DNA of 64,000 nt from Triangularia verruculosa (GCA_033296885.1 MU863931.1:124001-188000), one strand, 5' to 3'; shown: positions 43,900-55,611, numbered from the stretch's first letter. Numbers and translations: made by a program. The notes: generated by a model not told the origin, from the letters alone.

Positions 43900-44106
43900 C
43901 TGCAGGCCGTCGAATAAGGGCTTGACCCATAACCCACCCAACGTGATTCAAATACAGCTTCCCTTTCTTTCCTTCCAAGCCCGATAAACACATTTATTCG
44001 TCGTTTAGCACCTCTGCATTTTTTTGTTCTGTGTGTTTGATTAACTCAGGAATATCAATTCAACAACAACCAAAGCTGCCAATAACAAAGGAATTGACCC
44101 ATGGCA
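43900..44106. other. short intergenic gap between GH5 and F-box-like genes
   Basis: About 200 bp between two convergent genes; nothing seen. Confidence 0.4.
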
Positions 44107-45099
44107 CTACCAATCATCCTCCTCCAACTTGAATCTCGGAAGCGGCTTCGGCGGTGGAGGAGGCATCGAAACACTCTCCTCCTCCTCTGGATCCGGCTTG
44201 ATTCTGACCTCGCCATTCCCATTTCCCTGTACCTCCGGTGCCTTCTCCTCCCGCTTAATCCTCTTGCTCTGCTCGCCACTCTTGATCGGTTCCCCCTTCC
44301 TCTTCTCCTTCTTAACCACCGTCGCCTTCACCACCGGTGGTTTCTGCCTCGCCAACCTCTGCTTTCCCCCAACACCTCCCCACGCCGGCAAAAACTCCCT
44401 GCGTCTCTGCACACTAACAACCCACTCCAACCCCTCCCCCCTGCCCCTCCCCCTGGCCCTCCCACTCAACTCCTCATGCTCCTCCAAACACTGCATCTCC
44501 GTCGTCCTCTCCATCACCTTCTCCCTCTTCCTCCCCCTCCCGGTTTCCCTCCCCATCCACGACTCCCACCTCACCAAAAACCTCATCACCTCCCCAAACC
44601 ACCTCACCCTTTTCAGCCTCAACCTCCCCCCCCTCCTCTCCTCCCTGCCCCCCACCCCCCTATCCCACCTCTCCACCAACTCCCCCCACCTAGGCAGCTG
44701 CACCCACTCCCCCCCCATCAGCAAGTAAACCTTCTCGCATCTCCCGTGGTTCAACCTCCCAGCCGAGTCTGTCAGATACGTCAAGCTGTTCTCCGGTGTG
44801 ATCAGACACATAAACGGCATTTCAAACGGCGGCCGGAACGAGATGATGTCGTCGGCAGTCAAATGCGGTTTATTGTACCGGTTGCGTGCCAGGCGGAGGA
44901 GTAAGGGTTGTGAGTGCTTGACGTACACCCGCCAGGCGGACGGACAGGCGCGGAGGAAGCTGGACAGCGTCGCGGTGGAGGGGATGTGCTCGAGGATCTG
45001 GAGCATGAGTTCGGGGAGGAGGTTGCTGAGGGTTGGGGTTGTTGGTGCAGCAGCAGCGGGGAGGACCGTGTCGGCGGTCGGCGTGGTGGGTGGTTCCAT
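44107..45099 (-). CDS. F-box-like protein with basic/acidic C-terminal region
   Basis: A single-exon frame of 330 residues. ATG 45099 (MEPPTTPTADTVLPAAAAPT) is chosen because the longer open frame starts with GTG. Residues ~27-72 match an F-box: LSNLLPELMLQILEHIPSTA, TLSSFLRACPSAWRVYVKHS, as in proteins that recruit substrates to SCF ubiquitin ligases. The middle is Arg-rich (GRGRKREKVMERTTEMQ). The tail is Pro/Lys/Glu-rich, with a possible sumoylation-type FKLEED site near the end. No LRR, WD40 or Kelch repeats follow the F-box, so the substrate-binding part is undefined. Confidence 0.8.
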   Translation of the reverse strand: MEPPTTPTADTVLPAAAAPTTPTLSNLLPELMLQILEHIPSTATLSSFLRACPSAWRVYVKHSQPLLLRLARNRYNKPHLTADDIISFRPPFEMPFMCLITPENSLTYLTDSAGRLNHGRCEKVYLLMGGEWVQLPRWGELVERWDRGVGGREERRGGRLRLKRVRWFGEVMRFLVRWESWMGRETGRGRKREKVMERTTEMQCLEEHEELSGRARGRGRGEGLEWVVSVQRRREFLPAWGGVGGKQRLARQKPPVVKATVVKKEKRKGEPIKSGEQSKRIKREEKAPEVQGNGNGEVRIKPDPEEEESVSMPPPPPKPLPRFKLEEDDW

Positions 45100-45709
45100 G
45101 GTGGGACGGCTGGAGATGTAACTAACTGCCTGAGACGAATGATGAATATTGCCGGGACGCACCCGCTTGTTTGCGCCTGTGTTTGTGATGACGGTGGTGA
45201 TGTGAAAGAGGTGAAGTTGATTGTGGAACCTCGCGGCAGAAAGATTTTTTCAGGGTTCGAGGACCGCCGAATGGAACTGCTGCAGCATCTTCAAACAAGA
45301 CGGAGAAGAAGAGACGGAAATTTGGAGGCAGAAAAGAATTCACGTCAAAACTGTGGGCTGATGTTTTTCGGAAACTCTGTTTCGATGCAATGAAGTTTCT
45401 TGTGTGAGAGGGGCCGCCACGCTGCGGATCCATCATCCGCAACCCTCCACACAGCACACAGTCCGGTTGGCGACATATCACGGGACAAGAAAACACGGCC
45501 AGATGGAAAGACACATTGTGCGCATCGATTCAAGGCATATACACACCGCATACTCTCCTTTCCGTCAACTGTCCCCCCCACAGCCCGCAAACGCCAGCCA
45601 CCTGGTAGCTAATATACACACAGAACTAGAGTCATATACATCAAAACATCGCCATTCCATCTCAAAATATCCATCGCCAGATTCAGTCATATCCCCTTGG
45701 AGATGCCAT
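45100..45709. other. intergenic region upstream of F-box-like gene
   Basis: Holds the promoter of the F-box-like gene and the 3' end of the PTR2-like gene. No gene is recognised. Confidence 0.5.
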
Positions 45710-47748
45710 TCAGATCCTGCCAACCTTCTCGTCCACCACGACAGGCCCTTGCTTTCCCTTCTCCGAGTCGGCATCCTGACCCGAGCTCAGTTTAAGTTCA
45801 TCTCCAGTGTTCAGAACAAAGTCCTCCTTGTCGATATGCTTAAAGGTGAAGTAAAAGATGACCGTCGAGACGGCCCCAATCATGGTTGGACCAGCAAACA
45901 CCCACGTCAAGTACGGATCCTTTATGGCAGGGGCCGTTGCCAACCCGATCACTGCTGACACTCCAACCATCAAGAGATTCAGACTCGAAACGAGACCCTT
46001 CATGTTCTTGGGCGAGCGGCTGTACGCAATTCCATACGATGTAACATTGACAAAGATCTCGGCAATGGCCGTCAGGATGACTGGGATGGAATACCAAATG
46101 TACGAAACTGGCGAGACGGTGGTCGAACCCTCGGGCAAAATGCTCGCGCATGTTGTGGCATTGTAACCGCAGGGCGACGTTTTGTAGACATAATACTGCA
46201 GAATCGCGTAGCCTGCCGACCCAAACGTGCAGAGAGCGAAGCCAAACGTCATGCGACTGATAGGCCCCCATGAGATCCCACGCCTCTGCAGCAAGGGATA
46301 GACAACGTGATTCATCAGGGGTACCACTGCAGTCGGGTGTTGGTGAACGGAACGCATGAGAGAAAGGGGGCTGTGACTTACTAATTACGATACTGACAGA
46401 GTTGAGGTTGTCCAGCAGATCATTGGGCAGACCATTGGTATCCAAACTCGCTGTCAAGGCATTGGCAGCGGCAGCCAAACCGCCATCGTTGATGTTGAAG
46501 ATGGGCGTGAACGCAAAGATGCCGCATGCTTGAAAGGTACGACGGACATCATCCACAAAGCTGTCATCGTACTGGTAATTCTTTGTGCTGCCAGCGGCGA
46601 TGCGCACACTGGGTTTGCCCTGATTCCAGAACCCGCTGCGTCCGATGCTCCTGATGCCGCCGTGGCGCAGGCAGTCTCCAAGCACCTTGAACACGTTGCC
46701 GAGATCCGACCCTCCAGCCTTCTGCTTGATGAGCCTCGGGTTGAGGTACCACAGGAGTGGGGGAAGCAACAGGTACAAAATCGTAGGAATCAAGTAGGCG
46801 GCCCAGTAGCCAACCAGCTTCGCAAGATATGTCGTGGGGATACCAAAGGTGGCACCAATATTGATCAGGAGGTAAAACCACAGCATGACGCTGTTGATAG
46901 AAGCCTCAGGGTCCACGATGACCTTTTCGCCATTTTGCTCAATCACATGTGCGACCTTGTGTGGACTCTGGTCCATGACCATGGGGGAAATGTTTGGCTT
47001 GAACTGGGCTGCAAAGACCTGTCAGCAATGATTGACCCCAAGATGGATGGAGGGAGTGCTTACCAGCTCCGATGGCCAACATGTACAAGGAGATGGCAAA
47101 GGGGACAAGGGCTTTGCCAGCCACGAGAACAGTTGGGAGCGCAGACAGAATCATCATGACGTGGGCGACACCGCAGATGGCCACACCCCAGCAGATCATC
47201 TTGAAGCGGCCATACTTTGCATCGGCCATCCAACCGAAGAGCACGGGAAGGGTATAGGCCAGCATCTTGAAAGCCTCCGTCATGGCGCTGGCAACAACCG
47301 AGCCTTGATTGAGGGCGCCGGCCGTGTAGAGCGAGCCGGGGGCTGTGGCACCAGAGCCGTTTCCGTCGGGAGGGAGGGGCGCGCGGATGAAGTTCTTGTA
47401 GACTTGGTTACAGCCATAATATGAAGCCCGTTCAGCGAACTCAACAGCGCAGAGATAGTAGCAGGAGCTCGGCATCTTGCCGGCAACGCGACGGAGCGTC
47501 GACTTCTCCTCTTCGGTAGGCAGAACGAGGCCGTTAACCGTCTCTCTGACCTGCTCCGAAGAGGTCTCATAGTTGGGGATGGTCTTGAGCTCGATCGACT
47601 TGGAGCGCACGTCTCTGACCGAGGCCGGCGGGGCGGTCGTGGCGGTGTCCGCTGGGGGAGTCTTGTCAGCTGCACTTGTTTCGAACACAATGATTCTATA
47701 GGGAATAAGTGAACAGATGGAAGTAATTAATCGAAACTACTTACCCAT
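45710..47748 (-). CDS. PTR2-like peptide transporter (POT/NPF family)
   Basis: Four exons (47748-47745, 47669-47064, 47008-46382, 46326-45710) give 617 residues. Exon 1 encodes only ATG plus one base; the best acceptor (GTGCAG) joins it as MADKTPPADT. The long frame begins with GTG and has no ATG, which is why this join is preferred. Other introns: GTAAGC...TTTGCAG and GTAAGT...CTGCAG. POT-family landmarks include CAVEFAERASYYGCNQVYKN, ALVPFAISLYMLAIGA, FKPNISPMVMDQ, FYLLINIGATFG, and about twelve hydrophobic segments. These are proton-coupled di/tripeptide importers at the plasma membrane. The tiny first exon is unusual and should be tested against RNA. Confidence 0.88.
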
Positions 47749-49038
47749 TGTGAGGCTTTGTCGTAGCTGTCGCTCCTGCTCCTGTATGCAGCAGAGTCAG
47801 TAGCGGAGAGCAGTCGGCCGTGAGAATGGAGTTGGGGAGGAAGAAGTAGCCAAGAAGGCGCGAGTTATCTCTGCTCCTCTTTGGCCTTATCTAAGGTTTC
47901 GCCATCGATTGCGACATGGACGATTCATTCCGGCCGTATCTGGCATCTGGCATTCTGATAGCTGCTCTCCCTGCAGTGGACACCCCGTGCTTGTGCTTGA
48001 GGTGACTTTCGGGAAACTGGATGGTTTGTTTTCTCTTTCATGTCTGATACAAAAAAGACACCTGCTACTTCTGGAACTCGAAGACGTCAAAAGCTCATGC
48101 ATTTGCCCCACGTCGGCTACAGTCCAGAGCCTCAATCTTGTCTCCATAGGAACTCGGCTGAGTCTTGTGCGGGAACTTTTGGGTTGGAATGTCTCGGGCG
48201 GCAACGGTATGAGACATGTCGTCTTGTCATCCGAAACTCCCCTGTGGGCAGGAGCTTCTTTGGCTTTATCTTTGCCCTATCTCAAGAGGACGGAGCATCC
48301 TGGGGTCTGGGATGGCCCGGTTGCGCCGTGGAACCAAAGCGCCACCGCCCGTTGGATCCCACTCAACTGGCGCTCCTTTACGATAAGCCTTCAAAACACG
48401 ACATGTGAAAGTCCTTGCCGCTGACCATCAACGGTCTAGCCGCTTCCGTGTATGACCAAAGCCCAGAAACGCAGACATTTATACGAGTTGTAATCACCAT
48501 TACTGACAAAAACTGAGACCGTTGATATAAAAACATACAATTTAGTATACATACAACAAAACAAATCTAGCTAAGCCCACCGCAATGATGTGCCCATCTC
48601 GAACGAACCTATTTCTTCCCAACCACCGATTTTCTTTGGACTGATGTCTTTTGAGATCCGCTCCCACCTCATCCGCCAGACCGTAAAGAGAAGCAACAAT
48701 GCGGATAGCCTCCCCTTATTTTCCTTTTAATCCGTTGCAGGCCCAGTTCCAAAACAAAGCAAGCCACCGAAACGACATCCATCAGCAACGCTACCGGGCA
48801 AATCCCATCTTGTTTTGTTGCTGAGAATGTTGCGCACCAAACCCCCCCAAAAATTGAGATTGAAGAGCGATGACCGCAAAAATATCCCTTCCTCCAATCC
48901 CCAGAATTCCTGTCCCTGAACGCTGCCCTGTTTGTCGTTGAAGTTAAGGGGCATATGCATAAAACAATGCATCAGAAGACGCAAAATCGGAGCGATATCC
49001 GCCAGGCAGTCAAACGCCGTCAAACATCAAGAAAGAAT
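47749..49038. other. intergenic region, 1.3 kb
   Basis: Between the PTR2-like gene and the coiled-coil gene. ORFs at 47887-48204 (minus) and 47909-48424 (plus) overlap each other and show no motifs; not accepted. Confidence 0.5.
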
Positions 49039-52000
49039 CTAATACTCCCCCTCCGACCTCCGTCCCCCCCTCGCCCTAGCCTTCCCCTTCCCCTTCCCCC
49101 TCAAGTCCTCCTCCTCCTCCTCCTCTTCTTCTTCATCACCATGGTCCTCCTCCTGATCAACCATCCCGCTCCCTGGCTCCTCAATACTCTCCATCGTAAA
49201 CTGCGACGCCAAAACATCGATATCGACGTCCTCATGGCGACCACCCCAGCTCTGTGGCGCAGAGTACGCGCGAGGCTGGCCTGGTCCGGCGAGGGTAGTC
49301 GAGGTTCGTTGGAATCTGCTGATTCCAGTGGGACCGAACCGACCCCTGGTGCCGCGGCCGCGGGGGGTTGGGGCGGGGTATAGTGCCGTGCTGGTGGAGG
49401 TTTCTTGGTTGATGGTGGGGAGGTTGTTGTGGGTGGTGGATAGTGCCCAGTTGGGAGAGGGTGCTCGGTAGGGTTGCGCGGGCTGCGGTGGACGATCTTG
49501 GAAGTGAGTGGGGGGCCATTTGGGAGAGGGGGCTCGGAATAACGGGGTGGTGGGTTGGGTCGGTTGCGAGGGCTCCTGGGTGCGGTTGGGTGGGTTGTTG
49601 TGGGAGGACGACGCCCAGATGGAAGAGGGGCCTTGATGGGGAGGATTGGGTGGTGCGGGATGAGTGGCTCCTGACTGCACCGCTTGGGCGAGGAAGGCTT
49701 GGGGAGTCTCGGGGGCGAATTCAGAACGTAGAGGGGGTAGTGGTGATGGTCTGACTGTAGTAGCGGTTGGCTGAGTGGTGGGGGATAAGGGGGGTGCTCC
49801 ATAGGGGGGGCTCGAGGGCTGGGTTGCTGTGGCCTGAGTTTCTGCGGCCTGGGTTGCTGCGGACGGGGTTTCCGTGGTGGTTGTGGGCGGGACAGAAGAA
49901 GGCGCCGGATTCATGGAGGGATTGTTGTATTTTCGGAGAGCAAAGTAGATCCTTCTCCCCTTTTCTGTCATGAAAGCGACCTTGAGCGCATAGCTCGTGT
50001 TCCCTTCGAAACGGTCAAAATCCTTGGACAGTTCGCCTGCTTTCCAGACTTTGTAGCCTCTTCGAGTTGGGCCGAATGTTACCACCAGCGTCCTGTTTTG
50101 AGAGGGGCCGGGGGTTTGAGAGGGTTGGGCGTCCTCCATGTCCACGTCTTCTTGTTGTTTTAGATCTCCCTCTTGCTCACTCTGAGGCTCACGTCCTCCG
50201 CCAGATTCATCGAGGTCGACGTCAATGTTCACCGTCGTCTCCTTTCCAGGATTGGCACCGCCGGATAGCCGCGCGGTAGCCTGATCAATGAGCTTGTCCT
50301 TTGTCTGCAGAAGCGCCTTGTGCACCTTCAGCTCTTTCTCCAAAGCCTGTGCCTTGATCGTCTTCCCTTTGAGCCGAATTATGAGTTTTCGGACAGTCTC
50401 TTCAGTCTCCTCGTGGGACTTCTCCAGCTCTCTGATCATCTTTTCGAGTTGCTCTTTCTTGGCAGCCTTGACGGCAGACTCGGGAAGAGGTGAGGTTCTG
50501 GCTGGCATCAAGAACTGGTGCTCGTCTTCATCACCGATGGATCTCCTGGAGTAAAGAGTGTTAGTGATGAAGGAATGACATTGGGAAAGACCATCAAGAG
50601 TATCAACCAACATTGAAGAGCGAGGAACGCGCTGTGTCCGGTTGGGGGTGATGTCGTTGGCAGTTTGGATCCCTCTGGCCTTTTCCAAGGTCTCTTTGAC
50701 GGCTGGGTCAACCTCGCTATTGTCGGTCTCGGGGAGTTGACTGGTGAGTTCTTGAACAACATCTTGAATCTCAGCCAACTCGGCTCTGGTGGCTTCAAGC
50801 TGCTGATTCAGATCGTCCCTCTCCTTGGACAGACTCTCAAGCTGTGCCGCCAGGTCGGTGACCTGCTGCAAAGCCTCATCCCTCTCCCTAGCCGCAGCCT
50901 CATGCTGCGCCTGTGCATCTCGGAGCTTGGGCTCCCAGGCACTCTCCATGTACGCAAACTCTGGATCTCCCCCCTCATCAATGGCATCTGCCTGGCGTTT
51001 GGTGAAATCCAAGTCTCGCTCCGTCTGTTCAAGCGCAGCCTTGGTATCCGCAAGCTCCTGCAAAGCCCGATCTCTGCCCTCCATCGTGCGTTGGAGAAGT
51101 CCGGCAAGGTCATAATTCCGCCGTTCTAGTTCAGTAATCTTTTTCCGGTTCTCGGCCTTCTCGTCACTCAGATCTTGGTACTGATTGAACACTCTGTCCA
51201 GCTGCTCGCTGATGGACTTCAGTTCGTCATTCTTCAGTTGGAGTGCACTCTGGAGCTCGCCGATTTGAGCGTTTTGTGAAATGACACGTGGGTCAATGGT
51301 GTTCTGGGCAGCGTACAGTTGTCCCTGAAGTTCCATGATCCTGGCTTCCCTGTTGCGGATGATGTGAGACTGGTCGGTAGCCTCGTATTGCCGGATCCGC
51401 TCTTGCTGCTGTGACATGATGGCCCTCTGCTGTTGGAGATTTGCTGAAGCCTGGGCGAAGAACTGTTTCTGTTTGGTCTCTGCATCCTTCTTGAGTTTCT
51501 CAACAGCTTGGGCATGCTCTGCCGCGGCAGCCATCCTCCAGGTGTTGGCTGCATCGACCTGAGCCTGAAGGGCTTTGAGCTTTTCTTCGAGATCCGCGAC
51601 TTGGGCGTTTCTTGCCTCAACTTGGCTTCTGAGTAAGGTGGCATGGGCTTGTGAGACCTCAAACGCGGTTCGCATGGCATCATCCTGATCTCTCTGCTGC
51701 GTCTCCTTTTGGGCGTGCTTTTCCACCTCCTTCGCAAACTCATCTCTCTCCGACTCCATGTAAAAGAGTTGTTCCTTGAGGCTTTCGAGTTCGCTGTTCA
51801 GTGACTCCATTTGTGGCGCGCTCTCGGCTTCTTTGGCCACCGGATCGTCACGAAGACTCTTGATCTGGGCGTTCAACTCTTCCTTTTCCTGGTCAAAGGC
51901 TTGACGTTGTTGCTGGAGTTTGGCTTCGCACTCTGCGACCTTCTCTTGTTGCTGCTCAAACAGAGCCTTCAAATCTGCTAGCTCCTTTTCCTTCTTCTCG

Positions 52001-53658
52001 AACTTGATCTCCATCTGACCCGTCGCCTGCCAAACAGTCTTAAGGTCCGTTCTAAGACTCTCCTCATCGTCCTGGGACTTGTGACCTTCTTTCGTGAGCT
52101 CAGCGGTAGCCTGTGAAGCCTTCTCCAACTCTTTTTCAGCCTTCTCCGCACGAGCAGTCGACTTTTCAATAGCCTGCTCTGCCTGCTGCAACTGCAACTG
52201 CAACTGCTTGATAATTTTCGAAGTTTGCGGGGCACCATCTTTTCCATCGTCTTTGTCCCTGGTGGCACTTTCAGAGGCAGACCCCTGGCTGCCAGCAATC
52301 TGCAGTTCCACCTCGCTGTAAGCCACCTTTCTCTTGAGATCCTCGATGGTTGTGCGGGCCTGTTGAAGTTCTGTATCGCTACCAGCCACCTGTTTCTTGA
52401 GGTTTTTGATGGTTTCATTCAACTTCTCGATAAGCTCCTCATGATCTTCCCAGGCATTGAGGCCACCTTCGACCTGCATTTTCGTGTACTCCAATTTCTC
52501 CATGAGATCTTTGATGGTGCTCTCGTTCATGGTGATGGTGCTCTCATTCGTGGTGATAGTGCTCTCGTTTATGGCGATTGCAGTCCTGGCTGCGTTGAGG
52601 TCCTTGGTCTGCGCAGCGAGCTGGGCATTCAAGCTGTCGATAATAGATCGGTTGTCGGCCAGACTCTTGTAAAGCTTCTTGACAGTTGCCTCCTCGGCGG
52701 CGGCCTTCAGATTGAGCTGATCGATGACGGCTTGGTTATTGCTCAGGGTCTTTTGGAGATTCTTGGAGGATGCTTCCTCAGCGGCCAGCTTCTGGTTAAG
52801 TTGATCAATGCTGGCCTTGTGTTGCGCTACTGTGGCACGCTCTTCCAAAAGTGCTGTCTTGTTCGAGCTGACCTGTTCCGCGAGTGCCTTGATCTGGTCA
52901 TGCTGGTCGGCAACAGTGTTTCTTGTCTTGGTAAGAGAAACTTGAGCCTCGGCGAGCTTTTGCTTGAGGGCGTCGCTGTCAGCGCAGGTACCGCATGGTT
53001 GGTTCGCCACAGACGGAGATGTCTGGTGCATGCTAGTAGGTTGCTGAACTGGCTGCTCACTGGCATTTTGCTTCGCTGGGTTGGCGATGCCATGTGCCGA
53101 ATTATCGGTGGACTGCTGCATGGCTTGAATGATCTCTCGCAACGACGCAATCTCGGCATCCTTGTCAGCTGAGGTAAGACGCATATCATCAATTTTCTCC
53201 AGAAGCTGGGAATTCTCATCCTGCTTCTGGTGTAGCTGTGCTGTCAGTTGGCCGACAATGTTGCGGCCTTGGGGCATAGGAGACATCCGGAGGGCCATAT
53301 CGGCTGTGCCGCCGAGGGCAGAATCATCGGCCGAGAAAGGGCTGCTATTGCTGCCTGAACCAGAACCGGAAGCGACTTTCTTTCTCACCGGGCCGTTGTT
53401 GGGGTCGTCAACGTGACTGACGTTTCGTTTGTTGGAAGGGGTAGCGATATCCCCCCCATCTTCCTCGTCATCGGATATCAGCGAGACGTAGGTCATCTCC
53501 TTCTCCGGCTGCTGCCGGCCATCACCTTGCTCATCATCGCGGCCATTGCCGCGATTGCCAGACCGGTTATTCTTGCCCCAGCGGCTTCGGTTGCCTGGGC
53601 GAGCGTGGCTGTGGACCTTACGCATGGCTGGTGAGGTCGTGGCTTTGCCCGGAGCCAT
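49039..53658 (-). CDS. very large coiled-coil protein (kinetochore/Golgin-like length, family unknown)
   Basis: An open frame of 1,539 codons from ATG 53658. The N-terminal ~100 residues are disordered and charged (EDGGDIATPSNKRNVSHVDD, SGSGSGSNSS). Residues ~140-1110 form one of the longest continuous coiled coils I would expect (repeats such as QLNLKAAAEEATVKKLYKSL and ELEKASQATAELTKEGHKSQ). A short domain follows (RTLVVTFGPTRRGYKVW, TSYALKVAFMTEKGRRIYFA), then a Pro/Thr-rich disordered tail. No motor, Golgin GRIP or kinase motif is seen. A 66-nt in-frame intron (50611-50546, donor GTTGGT, branch CTAAC) probably removes 22 residues near residue 1020. Structural scaffolds of this length include Golgi tethers, SPB/kinetochore components and septal-pore proteins, but sequence alone does not choose. 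Confidence 0.8.
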   Translation of the reverse strand: MAPGKATTSPAMRKVHSHARPGNRSRWGKNNRSGNRGNGRDDEQGDGRQQPEKEMTYVSLISDDEEDGGDIATPSNKRNVSHVDDPNNGPVRKKVASGSGSGSNSSPFSADDSALGGTADMALRMSPMPQGRNIVGQLTAQLHQKQDENSQLLEKIDDMRLTSADKDAEIASLREIIQAMQQSTDNSAHGIANPAKQNASEQPVQQPTSMHQTSPSVANQPCGTCADSDALKQKLAEAQVSLTKTRNTVADQHDQIKALAEQVSSNKTALLEERATVAQHKASIDQLNQKLAAEEASSKNLQKTLSNNQAVIDQLNLKAAAEEATVKKLYKSLADNRSIIDSLNAQLAAQTKDLNAARTAIAINESTITTNESTITMNESTIKDLMEKLEYTKMQVEGGLNAWEDHEELIEKLNETIKNLKKQVAGSDTELQQARTTIEDLKRKVAYSEVELQIAGSQGSASESATRDKDDGKDGAPQTSKIIKQLQLQLQQAEQAIEKSTARAEKAEKELEKASQATAELTKEGHKSQDDEESLRTDLKTVWQATGQMEIKFEKKEKELADLKALFEQQQEKVAECEAKLQQQRQAFDQEKEELNAQIKSLRDDPVAKEAESAPQMESLNSELESLKEQLFYMESERDEFAKEVEKHAQKETQQRDQDDAMRTAFEVSQAHATLLRSQVEARNAQVADLEEKLKALQAQVDAANTWRMAAAAEHAQAVEKLKKDAETKQKQFFAQASANLQQQRAIMSQQQERIRQYEATDQSHIIRNREARIMELQGQLYAAQNTIDPRVISQNAQIGELQSALQLKNDELKSISEQLDRVFNQYQDLSDEKAENRKKITELERRNYDLAGLLQRTMEGRDRALQELADTKAALEQTERDLDFTKRQADAIDEGGDPEFAYMESAWEPKLRDAQAQHEAAARERDEALQQVTDLAAQLESLSKERDDLNQQLEATRAELAEIQDVVQELTSQLPETDNSEVDPAVKETLEKARGIQTANDITPNRTQRVPRSSMLVDTLDGLSQCHSFITNTLYSRRSIGDEDEHQFLMPARTSPLPESAVKAAKKEQLEKMIRELEKSHEETEETVRKLIIRLKGKTIKAQALEKELKVHKALLQTKDKLIDQATARLSGGANPGKETTVNIDVDLDESGGGREPQSEQEGDLKQQEDVDMEDAQPSQTPGPSQNRTLVVTFGPTRRGYKVWKAGELSKDFDRFEGNTSYALKVAFMTEKGRRIYFALRKYNNPSMNPAPSSVPPTTTTETPSAATQAAETQATATQPSSPPYGAPPLSPTTQPTATTVRPSPLPPLRSEFAPETPQAFLAQAVQSGATHPAPPNPPHQGPSSIWASSSHNNPPNRTQEPSQPTQPTTPLFRAPSPKWPPTHFQDRPPQPAQPYRAPSPNWALSTTHNNLPTINQETSTSTALYPAPTPRGRGTRGRFGPTGISRFQRTSTTLAGPGQPRAYSAPQSWGGRHEDVDIDVLASQFTMESIEEPGSGMVDQEEDHGDEEEEEEEEEDLRGKGKGKARARGGRRSEGEY
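50546..50611 (-). other. probable 66-nt in-frame intron
   Basis: GTTGGT donor, CTAACACTC branch and TCCAG acceptor; length divisible by three and the flanks rejoin in frame (RSSM|RSIGDEDEHQFL), so the frame is open with or without removal. Confidence 0.5.
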
Positions 53659-55611
53659 ATCTGAAACTGTTGAACTTGAGTTATGATATTTGTTAGAAGA
53701 TCAGAATTAGGGAAACATATGAAGGCGAGAAAGATTTTCTTACAGGTAACAGAGAAAATTTCCCTGTGGTCAGCGGCGGGGGTCGGCGGAAGAGAGCTCG
53801 GAGGGCACAAGAAGATGAGGTTTTGTGGAAGAGGGGAGGGTTTGGAAGAAGTGAGAGAGGTAGAATAAATACCTGCGGAAGCCTACCACTGGCCCGGCCA
53901 ATCAAATATCAGGCCAGCGGAAAAGAAAATTCGCAGTGCCAGGTGCCTTGCGAGGAAGCAATCCGGGACGACGGGGCAGGCGCTCGCGCGCCATACCAGA
54001 TCTCTAGTACTTCATTGTCAGAGGGAAGGGAAGGCCGGTCGACGCCGAGACTTGACGACTAAGCAGAAGAGAGTCTGATGATAGAAGATGGCTACCTGGT
54101 ATACATCGAGAAAGCTTAGACGATTTCTCTTTTTGGGCCTTGGAAGATGTGACGTTGAAGTTCATTCAGCAATAAGCTGGCCTTCATGAAACATGATACC
54201 TGGAATGTGTCCGAGGTTGTATCATAGTTGGTAGAATTCTGACATGCCAAATCAAAGTCCTCGGAGCCCTAGACTACGAGTTTAGTGGAATCTAGTCTGA
54301 TGAACGTAAGTGAAATGCTATGGAAGAGCAAACAGGCCTACAAGAGCAGGTTCCTAAGTGAATTGATCTTATAAAGAGAGTCAGAGAAGCCATTAATAGG
54401 ACACGCTCCCGTAAACTAGTGACTTGGGCAAAAACTTGATAAGATTGCTTCAGAATGCGCTATCTGTACATGTCGGTCAAGTTTTGTATATTGAGGTTTT
54501 GGCATAAAATTTGGGGGCGACGGCTATCGGGTTAGGTCAGGTAGGTATTGTGAAAATCTGCAATCGAGAGGCACGTTGGGTATCTTGCTTGTAACTGGAA
54601 CCAAGAGCAGTATGAAGGCAATGGAATCAAGTCACTCTCGACACGGTGCTCTTGAAGCTTGGGAAGAACCGGAAGCTCCTTTGAAATCCATGAATTAGGG
54701 GCTAAATGACCCTGCGACTAAGAGGGTCGCCGGAAAATACGTCTTTCTCATGTGTATGGGACGTTCAGCTGTTACCTTATCTTACTGCAACTACCCTCAG
54801 AGCTTTGCGGTCCATTAATAAGAGAATTGATCCCGTTGATTTGTAAACTGATAGCCGAAAGTCAACCACAAAGAGACAGCTGTTTGATTACCACTCCTTA
54901 AATTAATAGGGAATCGTCCGAGCTTCTCTAGCCTTGGATCAGACAAAAAGAACCAGACCAATGCCCAACAGAAGTACTCTTGCAAGCATCAGCATATCAC
55001 GCCACTTAAAACGCACCAATTTGAGAGTTTAATATCAGGGAATATCTTCTGTAAAGGGAATATTTTAGCTGGGACGAACTATAGCCAATGGTCTGCCTTG
55101 TTCTAATCGAGTTGCTAAAAGACAAACAAGTTTAAGAATAAAGCAGCATCCCAGCACATTACGGCAGGTACTCAAAGCTACCTACCTTATACAAGCTGGA
55201 CCAATCATCGTTGAAATCACATCCGATGACAGCCAAGAACACCATCCCACTTCAGGTACCTATCCAGCCCCATATCAGCTGTCCTCGTCTGCATCTCAAA
55301 CAGCCCGTGATAGTGGGCTTTTCCCGCCAATGCAGTGTGACGCTAGACTGACGCTAGACGTGCTGACATGCATGATGATCTCGGCTGTTGGTTACTTTCG
55401 CTTTATTCGGCCTAGATTCAACACCTCATTGTGGTGGTGCTATTTGGCTGCAAAGATCTCAGCTCGTTTGCTGCGGGGTACAAAAAGGGGTCTTCATACC
55501 CAAAGTTCGGACTACCTGTCATTCATCTTTGATGAACTTTTCTTATCACCTTGCGTCGGTTCTTTCGTCCGAGCTCGATTCGGCTTGTCATTGCGAGACA
55601 TATTGGTGAAA
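53659..55611. other. gene-poor, AT-leaning intergenic block (about 2 kb)
   Basis: No supported gene. The block begins with the coiled-coil gene's promoter. It then runs through AT-rich sequence with short imperfect repeats and two TAGGTACC-type words (about 54540, 55252). Possible C-to-T mutated (RIP-like) relics, but no mobile element remnant is recognisable. Confidence 0.45.

Noticed and set aside
47887..48424. Overlapping ORFs on both strands upstream of PTR2-like gene
   Set aside because: Opposite-strand overlap with no motifs; likely chance.
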